Below are positions 1-6,435 of a stretch of DNA of 12,524 nt, in pieces (the stretch's first letter is position 1; every line of letters starts with the position of its first letter). The position numbers and the translations under genes were made by a program. The stretch is from Lysobacteraceae bacterium (GTDB lineage: Bacteria; Pseudomonadota; Gammaproteobacteria; Xanthomonadales; Xanthomonadaceae). The stretch spans positions 1,332 to 13,855 of the forward strand of contig DMID01000099.1 in NCBI GenBank assembly GCA_003449195.1. Reading direction: 5' to 3'. The notes under the pieces were generated by a model. The model ran no database searches. It saw nothing but the letters and a program-made list of their open reading frames with translations, and was not told the origin of the DNA.

Positions 1-340
1 GGAAGCGCTCGGTCTTCGACGTGGCCACCGCCAGCCGGTGGCCGTGCGCATGCAAGCCGCGCACTGCGGCCTCGATGCCGTCGTAGATGCGGAACAGGTG
101 CCAGCCCGCAGCATCGTAGTGGCGCTTGTATTCGGCCACCGCCTGCACGGCGAGCGACTCCTCGCCGAACATCGTGCGGAACGTGTCCAGCAGCGGCGGG
201 CCGATCAGCGGGATGATCGCCTCGCGCGTCATCGCCGGCTGGCCCATCGCCCGCAGCGCATGCTGCACGCTGTCGACGATGCCGTCCTCCGAATCGATCA
301 GCGTGCCGTCCAGGTCGAACAGCAGGGCGGCCGGCCTCAT
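1..340 (-). CDS. HAD-superfamily phosphatase, phosphoglycolate-phosphatase-like (3' part outside window)
   Basis: The visible 113 residues begin MRPAALLFDLDGTLIDSEDG. This contains HAD motif I, DxDGT (D9 nucleophile, D11 general acid/base), followed by a helical cap region. The IGPPL signature near residues 46-50 is typical of the Gph/PpaX-like branch. HAD motif II is seen as the ATSK segment at about residues 107-110. The gene runs off the left edge, so motifs III and IV cannot be checked; family members are about 210-230 residues. Enzymes of this branch dephosphorylate small phosphate esters such as 2-phosphoglycolate in the cytoplasm, but the substrate cannot be read from this part. The ATG overlaps the pgk stop codon by four bases (ATGA), which implies one transcript and coupled translation. 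Class is firm, substrate is inference. Confidence 0.88.
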   Translation of the reverse strand, partial: MRPAALLFDLDGTLIDSEDGIVDSVQHALRAMGQPAMTREAIIPLIGPPLLDTFRTMFGEESLAVQAVAEYKRHYDAAGWHLFRIYDGIEAAVRGLHAHGHRLAVATSKTERF

Positions 341-1512
341 TGGCCGCGCGCTTCGAGCGCAGCCACCGCGGGCAGCGTCTTGCCTTCGAGGAATTCGAGG
401 AAGGCGCCGCCACCGGTGGAGATGTAGCCCACCTTGTCGGCAATGCCGTACTTGTCCACCGCCGCCAGCGTGTCGCCGCCGCCGGCGATCGAGAACGCCG
501 GCGAGGCAGCAATCGCCCGGGCCAGCGTTTCGGTGCCGTGGCTGAAGGCCTCGAACTCGAACACGCCCACCGGCCCGTTCCACACCACGGTCCCCGCCTT
601 GGCAATCAACGAGGCATAGGCGGCCGCGGTATCCGGGCCGATGTCGAGGATCAGGTCGTCCTCGGCCACGTCGGCCACCGCCTTCACTTCCGAAGGCGCA
701 TCCGGCAGGAACTGCTTGGCGGTCACCACGTCGGTCGGCAGCGGGATGTCGGCGCCGCGCGCCTTGGCATCGGCGACGATCTTGCGCGCGGTATCCAGCA
801 GGTCCGGCTCGCACAGCGACTTGCCCACCGGCAAGCCGGCCGCGGCGATGAAGGTGTTGGCGATGCCGCCGCCGACGATCAACTGGTCCACCTTGTCCAC
901 CAGGTTGGTCAGCAACTCCAGCTTGGTCGATACCTTGCTGCCGGCCACGATGGCCAGCAGCGGCTTGGCCGGGTGTTCCAGCGCCGTGGCCAGCGCATCC
1001 AGCTCGGCCATCAGCAGCGGGCCGCCGGCAGCCACCGGCGCGTACTTGATGACGCCGTGGGTGGAGGCCTGGGCGCGGTGCGCGGTGCCGAAGGCATCCA
1101 TCACGAACACGTCGCACAGCGCGGCGTATTTCTTCGCCAGCGCCTCGTCGTCGGCCTTCTCGCCGACGTTCATGCGGCAGTTTTCCAGCAACACGATCTG
1201 GCCCGGCGCCACCTGCACGCCGTCCACCCAGTCGCGCAGCAACGGCACCGGCACGTGCAGCAGTTCGGACAGGCGCCTGGCCACCGGCGCCAGCGAGTCC
1301 TCTTCCGTCCACGTGCCTTCCTTCGGCCGGCCCAGGTGCGACATGACCATCACCGCCGCGCCCTGCTTCAGCGCCCGCTGCAAGGTCGGCAGCGAGGCGA
1401 GGATGCGCTGCTCGGAGGTGATGCGGCCCTGCTCGATCGGCACGTTGAGATCCTGGCGGATCAGCACGCGCTTGCCGGCGAGGTCGAGATCGGTCATGCG
1501 GACGATGGACAT
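337..1512 (-). CDS. pgk: Phosphoglycerate kinase
   Basis: Cytoplasmic glycolytic enzyme that interconverts 1,3-bisphosphoglycerate plus ADP with 3-phosphoglycerate plus ATP. The 391-residue length is normal for bacterial Pgk. Visible signatures are RQDLNVP (residues 19-25) and SHLGRP (58-63) of the phosphoglycerate-binding N-domain, and WNGPVGVFE plus GGGDT of the C-terminal nucleotide-binding domain. The start MSIVRMTDLDL was chosen because I recall this beginning for xanthomonad Pgk. A second in-frame ATG lies five codons on (A at 1497). The same frame stays open to 2112, but that extension lies antisense to the chemoreceptor gene and carries no Pgk sequence. No strong ribosome site is visible. 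A sigma-70-like promoter lies at 1548-1576. Downstream, the HAD phosphatase overlaps by four bases. Function is very secure. Confidence 0.98.
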   Translation of the reverse strand: MSIVRMTDLDLAGKRVLIRQDLNVPIEQGRITSEQRILASLPTLQRALKQGAAVMVMSHLGRPKEGTWTEEDSLAPVARRLSELLHVPVPLLRDWVDGVQVAPGQIVLLENCRMNVGEKADDEALAKKYAALCDVFVMDAFGTAHRAQASTHGVIKYAPVAAGGPLLMAELDALATALEHPAKPLLAIVAGSKVSTKLELLTNLVDKVDQLIVGGGIANTFIAAAGLPVGKSLCEPDLLDTARKIVADAKARGADIPLPTDVVTAKQFLPDAPSEVKAVADVAEDDLILDIGPDTAAAYASLIAKAGTVVWNGPVGVFEFEAFSHGTETLARAIAASPAFSIAGGGDTLAAVDKYGIADKVGYISTGGGAFLEFLEGKTLPAVAALEARGQ

Positions 1513-1547
1513 GCAGGTTCCCGTGGGACGTGTGGAGGAAAGCGCCC

Positions 1548-1576
1548 ATTGTCCGGCCTGCGCCGGGAACCGGCAA
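1548..1576 (-). promoter_or_regulatory. Candidate sigma-70 promoter of pgk
   Basis: Read on the minus strand, TTGCCG (plus 1571-1576) and GACAAT (plus 1548-1553) are separated by exactly 17 bases. Each hexamer matches four of six consensus positions. The predicted transcript would start about 28 bases before the pgk ATG. The -10 region and its flank, GGACAATGGGCG, recur exactly in front of tkt at 10837-10848, which raises confidence. This is inference from spacing and sequence, not mapped. Confidence 0.6.
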
Positions 1577-1592
1577 ACAAGGGATCTCCCGC

Positions 1593-1619
1593 TCAAGAAG
1601 CGCGATGCCGTGCCGACAT
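1593..1619 (+). promoter_or_regulatory. Candidate sigma-28 (FliA) flagellar-class promoter
   Basis: TCAA (1593-1596), a 15-base spacer and GCCGACAT (1612-1619) fit the FliA consensus TAAA-N15-GCCGATAA at 3 of 4 and 6 of 8 positions, with the expected spacing. Transcription would begin near 1626, about 26 bases before the ATG at 1652 of the chemoreceptor-like gene. FliA drives late flagellar and chemotaxis genes in gammaproteobacteria, which fits the product. It also argues against the in-frame GTG at 1610 as the start codon. Confidence 0.55.
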
Positions 1620-1651
1620 CGTGGAATCGTTCCCAGCCTATCCCCGCACCG

Positions 1652-2719
1652 ATGGACTCCAGCCCGGCCAGCCACAGCGTCGACGACCACATCCGTTCGG
1701 TCTCCGGCATGTCCGAATCGCTGCTGGGCGAGCTGGGGCGCTCGCTGCAACGGATCGACGAGATCAACCGCACCACGCGGATCATTTCGATGAATGCCCG
1801 CATCGAAGCGGTGCGGATCGGTGCGGCCGGCCGCGGCTTCGGCGTGATCGCCGAGGAAATGGACCAGCTGTCGCGGCGCGTGGCCGACACCACCCGCGAA
1901 ATCGGCCACATGGCGCGCGACACCGGCGGTGCCCTGCGCGGCACGCTCGGACAGCTGGAAGACGACGCGCGCCGGACCCGGCTGGCCGAGCTGGCGCTGG
2001 CCAACATCGACCTGATCGACCGCAACCTGTACGAACGCAGCTGCGATGTGCGCTGGTGGGCCACCGACGGCGCCGTGGTGGCTGCCGTCAACGAGGGCAC
2101 GCCGGCCGACATCGCCCATGCTTCGCGCCGGCTGGGCCAGATCCTCGACTCCTACACGGTTTATTTCGACCTCGTGCTGGCCGGGCCGGATGGCCGCATC
2201 GTCGCCAACGGCCGCCCCGACGCGTTCGCTTCGGCCGGGCGCGACATCGGCGACAGCACTTGGTTCAAGGAGGCGATGCACACCCGCAGCGGCGAGGAAT
2301 TCGGTTTCCAGAGCGTGCATGCCAGCCCGCTGGCCAACGGCGAACGGGTGCTGGTCTACTCCTGCTCCGTGCGCGAAGGCGGCCGCGTGAACGGCCGGGT
2401 GCTGGGCGTGCTCGGCATCGTGTTCCGCTGGGACGCACTGGCGCAGACGGTGCTGGGCCGTACCCCGCTGTCGGAAGGCGAATGGACGCGCAGCCGTGCC
2501 TGCATTGTCGACCGCGACGGCCTCGTGCTGGCCGATTCGGCGGGCCGCCAGTTGCAGGACACCCTCGCCTTTCCCGGCATGGCAGAACTGTTCTCACATC
2601 CGCGCGGGGCCACGGTCGTCGAGCTGTCGGGGCGACGCCATTGCGTGGCCCATGCCGCCTCGCCCGGCTACGAAACCTATGCCACCGGCTGGCACTCGCT
2701 GATCCTGCAGGCGTTCTGA
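1652..2719 (+). CDS. Soluble chemoreceptor-like protein: short MCP tip followed by Cache/PDC-like sensor
   Basis: 355 residues without a signal peptide or membrane helix. Residues about 35-95 resemble the tip of the methyl-accepting chemotaxis protein hairpin: ISMNARIEAVRIG (45-57) aligns with the family LLALNAAIEAARAG, and GRGFGVIAEEM (60-70) with GRGFAVVADEV. This tip contacts CheA and CheW. The arms are very short and no methylation helices are visible. From about residue 115 to the end the protein looks like a Cache/PDC sensor, including GDSTWFKEAM (200-209). The order is the reverse of a usual receptor, where the sensor comes first. The start is uncertain because the frame is open far upstream (antisense to pgk); 1652 was chosen because it lies just behind the sigma-28-like promoter. 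ATG 1709 is an alternative. No clear ribosome site is seen. Role in chemotaxis is inferred; the ligand is unknown. Confidence 0.8.
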   Translation: MDSSPASHSVDDHIRSVSGMSESLLGELGRSLQRIDEINRTTRIISMNARIEAVRIGAAGRGFGVIAEEMDQLSRRVADTTREIGHMARDTGGALRGTLGQLEDDARRTRLAELALANIDLIDRNLYERSCDVRWWATDGAVVAAVNEGTPADIAHASRRLGQILDSYTVYFDLVLAGPDGRIVANGRPDAFASAGRDIGDSTWFKEAMHTRSGEEFGFQSVHASPLANGERVLVYSCSVREGGRVNGRVLGVLGIVFRWDALAQTVLGRTPLSEGEWTRSRACIVDRDGLVLADSAGRQLQDTLAFPGMAELFSHPRGATVVELSGRRHCVAHAASPGYETYATGWHSLILQAF

Positions 2720-2738
2720 ACGACGCCGGCCGGGCGTG

Positions 2739-4460
2739 TCACACCGAGAAGCGGTCGCGGCCGTTGTTCTTGGCTCGGTACAGGGCCTCGTCGGCCTGCA
2801 CCATCGCAAGCTTGATGTCCAGTCCGGTTTCCGGCACCGCGACGGCGACGCCGATGCTCACGGTGAGCCGGCCATGCACGGAGCCATCGTGCACGATGTC
2901 CGCCGCGCGCACCGAATCGCAGATGCGCTGGGCGACGATCAATGCCGGCTCCAGATCCGCCCCGGGCAACAGCACGACGAATTCCTCGCCGCCGCTGCGG
3001 ATCAGCTCGTCGTCCGGGCTGCGCAGCGCACTGCGGATCAGGCCGACCACGCGCTTGAGCAAGGTGTCGCCGGCCGGATGGCCGTAGCGGTCGTTGTAGG
3101 CCTTGAAGAAATCGATGTCGAGCACCAGCACGCCGATCGACGCGCGGGTGGCGGTCTTGAGCATCGCGGCCGGGTCGGCGATGCGCTCGTGCAGGGCGCG
3201 CACGTTGTAGGCGCCGGTCAGCGCGTCGACCCGGGTCATCCGGTCCAGCTCGGCCACGGCCTGGCGCAGTTCGGCGGTGCGCGCCTGCACTTCCTGCTCG
3301 CGCTGGCTGGTCAATTCGCGCTGCTTTTCGAGGGAAAGGCTGAGCTTGCGGTAGGCCTCGTTGAGGCGGCCGGACATCATGACGACGGCGTTGGCGAGCG
3401 GGCGCAATTCCTCGGGCAGCGAACGCACCCGCTCGATGTCCGCCTCGCGCCCGAGCGCGTAGTCCTGCAGGACACCCAGCAGATCGTCTACCGCCGCGCC
3501 CATGCGCCGCATCTGGTAGCGCGAGGCCACCAGCACCCCGACCACCACCAGCAGCAACAGCGCCGTCATCAGCAGGATGCGCTGCAGCATCACGTGAAGC
3601 AGCAATGCACGCGGGGCACCAACGTAGATGGTCCAGCCGTTGTGCAAAGGCTCGGCCGAAAAGAACGCATCGCGGCCACCCAGCACGCCAGGCACGAGCA
3701 GCACCTTGCCCCCGGCATGGTCGAGCGCAGGCCCGGCCGACGCAAACGGCGTGCCCGCCACCGATTGCCCGAACCCGTAACCCAGCCGCGGGCCGGCATA
3801 GATCACGTGACCGGTGCGATCGACCAGCAGCATTTCGTAATCGCGGGCACGCAGCGACTCGACACTGGGCGCAGTCAACGAACGGATGTCGACGGCACCG
3901 GCCAGCACGCCGTCGAATCGGCCGTTGCGGCGCAGCGGCGCTGCCAGCACGACGACGTTCTCCTTGCCCAGTCCACTGCTGTGCAGCGCGTTGGATGCCC
4001 AGGACTCGCCGCTGTCGCGGACGTGGGCGAAATATTCCTGATCGATCTGGGTGCCGCGCGAACGCGGCGGGTACTTCCATTCGGGCAGGGCCAGCTGCAG
4101 ATGACCTTCGCGGTCCACCAGCACGACGCCGCCCAGGCCCGGATAGCTTTTCTGCAGACGGATGATGTCGGCCTGCCAGGTCAGCCCGGAGGTCGACGTG
4201 TCGGCCAGCATCGTCACCGCCGACAGGTGATTGGCCACGTACTCGTCGATGTTGCTGCCCAGCAACCGGGCCGTGCTGGCCACGCCATCGCGCAGTTGCT
4301 CGCGTTCGGCGCGGTACTGCAACCAGGAATAGAGCGTGCCGAACAAGAGCGCCGGCACCACCGTCACCACCAGCAGCCAGCGCCGGAAGCCGCCCAGCAA
4401 GGACACCTGCCGCCCATCCGCGGCAGGTGCCGTTGCATCATCGGGGCGAGGGCGGCTCAT
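2739..4460 (-). CDS. Membrane diguanylate cyclase with periplasmic double-Cache-like sensor (GGDEF)
   Basis: 573 residues. Predicted layout: cytoplasmic N-terminus, membrane helix about 26-48, extracytoplasmic Cache-type sensor about 50-285, second helix about 290-312, a HAMP-like/coiled-coil linker about 315-405 rich in Glu, Gln and Arg, then a GGDEF domain about 408-573. The catalytic A-site is SGGEEF (GGEEF at 490-494). The metal-binding stretch DIDFFKAYNDRYGH is present and the C-terminus has the usual ALYRAKNNGRDR pattern, so cyclization of two GTP to cyclic-di-GMP is expected. An RxxD (RSPD) precedes the A-site but is one residue further away than in PleD or WspR, so product inhibition is uncertain. 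No EAL domain is attached. It converges with the chemoreceptor-like gene, leaving 19 bases between the stops, and lies 64 bases behind gap. A TAGCAT six bases before the ATG may be its own -10 element. Confidence 0.93.
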   Translation of the reverse strand: MSRPRPDDATAPAADGRQVSLLGGFRRWLLVVTVVPALLFGTLYSWLQYRAEREQLRDGVASTARLLGSNIDEYVANHLSAVTMLADTSTSGLTWQADIIRLQKSYPGLGGVVLVDREGHLQLALPEWKYPPRSRGTQIDQEYFAHVRDSGESWASNALHSSGLGKENVVVLAAPLRRNGRFDGVLAGAVDIRSLTAPSVESLRARDYEMLLVDRTGHVIYAGPRLGYGFGQSVAGTPFASAGPALDHAGGKVLLVPGVLGGRDAFFSAEPLHNGWTIYVGAPRALLLHVMLQRILLMTALLLLVVVGVLVASRYQMRRMGAAVDDLLGVLQDYALGREADIERVRSLPEELRPLANAVVMMSGRLNEAYRKLSLSLEKQRELTSQREQEVQARTAELRQAVAELDRMTRVDALTGAYNVRALHERIADPAAMLKTATRASIGVLVLDIDFFKAYNDRYGHPAGDTLLKRVVGLIRSALRSPDDELIRSGGEEFVVLLPGADLEPALIVAQRICDSVRAADIVHDGSVHGRLTVSIGVAVAVPETGLDIKLAMVQADEALYRAKNNGRDRFSV

Positions 4461-4524
4461 CGGCGCATGCTAGCCGATGCCGTCGCTGCCGACAGAGACC
4501 GCCGACAGCGGGAAATCACGCCGT

Positions 4525-5529
4525 TCAGCGGTTCGCGATGACTCGGGCCAGTTCCAGGCACTTGTTGGAATAACCCCATTCGTTGTCGTACCAGCTCACC
4601 AGCTTGACGAAGGTATCGTCCAGCGCGATGCCGGCCTTGGCATCGAAGATGGAGGTGTGTGCATCGCCGCGGAAGTCCGTGGCCACCACCATGTCCTCGG
4701 TATAGCCGAGGATGCCCTTCAGCGCGCCTTCGCTCTGCGCCTTCACCTCTGCGCAGATGTCCTCGTAGGTGGCCGGCTTTTCGAGTTCGACGGTCAAGTC
4801 CACCACCGAGACGTCCGAGGTCGGCACGCGGAAGCTCATGCCGGTCAGTTTCTTGTTGAGCGCCGGGATCACCTTGCCCACGGCCTTGGCCGCGCCGGTC
4901 GAGGACGGAATGATGTTCTCGAGGATGCCGCGTCCGCCGCGCCAATCCTTGTGGCTCGGGCCATCGACGGTCTTCTGGGTTGCGGTGGCGGCATGCACCG
5001 TGGTCATCAGGCCGCGCTTGATGCCCCACTTGTCGTTGATCACCTTGGCCAGCGGCGCAAGGCAGTTGGTGGTGCACGAGGCGTTGGAGACGATCGCCTG
5101 TCCGGCGTAGGTCTCGTGGTTCACGCCGTAGACGAACATCGGCGTGTCGTCCTTGGACGGCGCCGACATCATCACCTTCTTCGCGCCGGCCGCCAGGTGC
5201 TTTTCGGCCAGCTCCTTGGTCAGGAACAGGCCGGTGGACTCGATGACGATCTCGGCGCCGATCTCGTCCCACTTGAGGTTGGCCGGGTCGCGCTCGGCGG
5301 TGAGGCGGATCTTCTTGCCGTTGACCAGCAGTTGGCCGTTCTCCACGGCCACTTCACCGTCGAAACGGCCATGCACCGAGTCGTACTTGAGCATGTACGC
5401 CAGATAGTCCGGATCAAGCAGGTCGTTGATGCCGACGATCTCGATGTCGCCGGCGAAGTTCTGCACGGCCGAGCGCAGCACGTTGCGCCCGATGCGGCCG
5501 AAGCCGTTGATGCCGATCTTGATGCTCAT
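4525..5529 (-). CDS. gap: Glyceraldehyde-3-phosphate dehydrogenase, type I
   Basis: Cytoplasmic enzyme that oxidizes and phosphorylates glyceraldehyde-3-phosphate to 1,3-bisphosphoglycerate with NAD+, the step before Pgk. The 334 residues match the family. Visible features are the nucleotide-binding GFGRIGR (9-15), INDL (34-37) with the acidic residue expected for NAD rather than NADP preference, the catalytic SCTTNC centred on Cys152, FRVPT, and the C-terminal SWYDNEWGYS. The start MSIKIGINGFG is the standard one and has an AGGAG ribosome site 11 bases upstream (plus 5541-5545). The longer open frame to 5589 adds no family sequence. gap is divergent from ompW; an FNR-type palindrome lies between them, about 97 bases before the gap ATG. 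DGC follows on the same strand after 64 bases with no evident terminator. Confidence 0.98.
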   Translation of the reverse strand: MSIKIGINGFGRIGRNVLRSAVQNFAGDIEIVGINDLLDPDYLAYMLKYDSVHGRFDGEVAVENGQLLVNGKKIRLTAERDPANLKWDEIGAEIVIESTGLFLTKELAEKHLAAGAKKVMMSAPSKDDTPMFVYGVNHETYAGQAIVSNASCTTNCLAPLAKVINDKWGIKRGLMTTVHAATATQKTVDGPSHKDWRGGRGILENIIPSSTGAAKAVGKVIPALNKKLTGMSFRVPTSDVSVVDLTVELEKPATYEDICAEVKAQSEGALKGILGYTEDMVVATDFRGDAHTSIFDAKAGIALDDTFVKLVSWYDNEWGYSNKCLELARVIANR

Positions 5530-5575
5530 GACGCGCGAGGCTCCTGAAAAAGGGATGGCGGGTTTGGGGACGGCC

Positions 5576-5582
5576 AGTTTAA
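5576..5582 (-). promoter_or_regulatory. Candidate -10 element of gap
   Basis: On the minus strand the stretch GTTAAACT contains a TTAAAC/TAAACT hexamer resembling TATAAT, about 47 bases before the gap ATG. No convincing -35 element stands 16-18 bases upstream, which suggests a weak or activator-dependent promoter. The FNR-type box is centred about 62-64 bases upstream of the implied start. Low-confidence inference. Confidence 0.35.
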
Positions 5583-5625
5583 CCGACACGCCCTTGCCGG
5601 CCTGAAAACGCTATCGGAACGTCAT

Positions 5626-5639
5626 TTGATCGTAATCAA
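5626..5639. promoter_or_regulatory. FNR/ANR-type binding site between gap and ompW
   Basis: TTGATCGTAATCAA is a perfect match to the FNR/ANR consensus TTGAT-N4-ATCAA. It is centred at 5632.5. A weak -10-like GAGACT at 5662-5667 ends 34.5 bases from the centre, exactly where a class II (-41.5) FNR-activated promoter for ompW would place it. That gives a transcript start near 5674 and a leader of about 23 bases. ompW in Escherichia coli and oprG in Pseudomonas are known members of the FNR/ANR regulon, so the position makes biological sense. Binding itself is inferred. Confidence 0.8.
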
Positions 5640-5696
5640 GGCGTTAAACGGGAGCGGGGCGGAGACTGGCCCCACTTTCCACAGACGAGCACCATC

Positions 5697-6320
5697 ATGA
5701 AGCACTCCCTCGCGCTGTCCCTGCTTGCCCTGGCCGCCGCAGGCGTAGCCTCCCCCGCCTTCGCCGAAGCGAAGGGCGACTGGACCTTGGGCGTCGGCGT
5801 CCATCAGGTCGCACCGAAGTCCGACAACGGCAAGCTGGTCAACGGCACCCTGAAGACCGAGGTCGGCAACAGCATCCGCCCGACCATCACGTTCGAATAT
5901 TTCGTGGCCGACAACCTCGGCGTCGAAGTGCTCGGCGCGCTGCCGTTCAAGCACGAGATCAGCCTGAAGGGCCTGGGCAAGGTTGCCGACACCAAGCAGC
6001 TGCCGCCGGTCGTCTCGCTGCAGTACCACTTTGCCAACAGCAGCAAGGTCACCCCGTTCGTGGGCGTCGGCGTGAACTACACCCGCTTCTTCAGCACCGA
6101 CACCAAGGGCGCGCTGAAGGGTTCGAGCATCGACCTCGACAGCTCGTGGGGCGTGGCCGCCCACGCCGGCCTGGATGTTGCCGTCACCGACAAGAGCGCG
6201 CTGCGCTTCGACGTGCGCTGGGCCGACATCGACAGCAAGGTCAAGCTGGACGGCGCCAAGATCGGTACCGCCAACATCGACCCGATGGTCTACGGCGTGG
6301 CCTACGTGATGAAGTTCTGA
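5697..6320 (+). CDS. ompW: OmpW-family outer membrane beta-barrel protein
   Basis: 207 residues. The N-terminal signal peptide has a Lys-His start, a Leu/Ala-rich core and a probable signal peptidase I cut after AFA at residue 23. The mature part alternates polar and hydrophobic residues as expected for an eight-stranded barrel. Family-like stretches include GDWTLGVGVHQVAP, FEYFVADNLGVEVLG, LQYHFANSSKVTPFVGVGVNYT and the C-terminal MVYGVAYVMKF. The terminal Phe is typical of a substrate of the BAM outer-membrane assembly machinery. OmpW/OprG proteins pass small hydrophobic molecules across the outer membrane and are often induced when oxygen falls. A weak GACGAG ribosome site lies 5684-5689. 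Upstream is a perfect FNR-type box and downstream a strong terminator, so it is probably a single-gene unit. Family assignment is firm; the physiological substrate is unknown. Confidence 0.94.
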   Translation: MKHSLALSLLALAAAGVASPAFAEAKGDWTLGVGVHQVAPKSDNGKLVNGTLKTEVGNSIRPTITFEYFVADNLGVEVLGALPFKHEISLKGLGKVADTKQLPPVVSLQYHFANSSKVTPFVGVGVNYTRFFSTDTKGALKGSSIDLDSSWGVAAHAGLDVAVTDKSALRFDVRWADIDSKVKLDGAKIGTANIDPMVYGVAYVMKF

Positions 6321-6349
6321 TCCTGCCGCAGGACGCGACAGGTAAGGAT

Positions 6350-6390
6350 GGCGGCATGCGTTTTCTCCGGGCGCATGCCGCCTTTTTGTT
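6350..6390 (+). terminator. Rho-independent terminator of ompW
   Basis: A perfect 11-base-pair stem is formed by GGCGGCATGCG (6350-6360) and CGCATGCCGCC (6372-6382). The loop is 11 bases and is followed by TTTTTGTT (6383-6390). It lies 30 bases after the ompW stop codon and 46 bases before the nuclease start, so the two genes are probably transcribed separately. Confidence 0.93.
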
Positions 6391-6422
6391 GTCCGGAAAA
6401 CGGCATGCAACACGTAGGGCGC

Positions 6423-6428
6423 TAGACT
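6423..6428 (+). promoter_or_regulatory. Candidate -10 element giving a leaderless nuclease transcript
   Basis: TAGACT matches TATAAT at four positions and is followed by seven bases and then the A of the start codon at 6436. That spacing would make the start codon the first transcribed base. No ribosome-binding purine run precedes the ATG. No good -35 element is visible. Inference only. Confidence 0.35.
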
Positions 6429-6435
6429 TGCGCGG

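Noticed and set aside
641..1651. Upstream extension of the chemoreceptor-like frame to 692 residues
   Set aside because: The added part is antisense to pgk and lacks recognisable sequence, and the sigma-28-like promoter lies inside it. The start at 1652 is preferred.
2723..2737. Small hairpin ACGCC-GGCCG-GGCGT as a bidirectional terminator between the convergent genes
   Set aside because: The stem is only five base pairs and there is no T-run on either strand, so a terminator call is not supported.
340..3087. Open frame of 915 codons on the plus strand
   Set aside because: It lies antisense to pgk and the diguanylate cyclase end and out of frame with the chemoreceptor. Its composition is Arg/His/Gly-rich without domains, typical of a shadow in high-GC DNA.
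4473..4520. Direct repeat of CTGTCGGC between gap and the diguanylate cyclase as an operator
   Set aside because: Two copies of a short GC-rich octamer are expected by chance in this composition, and no symmetry or spacing points to a known regulator.
2736..4541. 601-codon plus-strand frame
   Set aside because: Antisense to the diguanylate cyclase, rich in Gln, His and Arg, with no motifs. The minus-strand gene has clear GGDEF and Cache features.
4477..5547. 356-codon plus-strand frame
   Set aside because: Antisense to gap, which is unmistakable; no independent signal.
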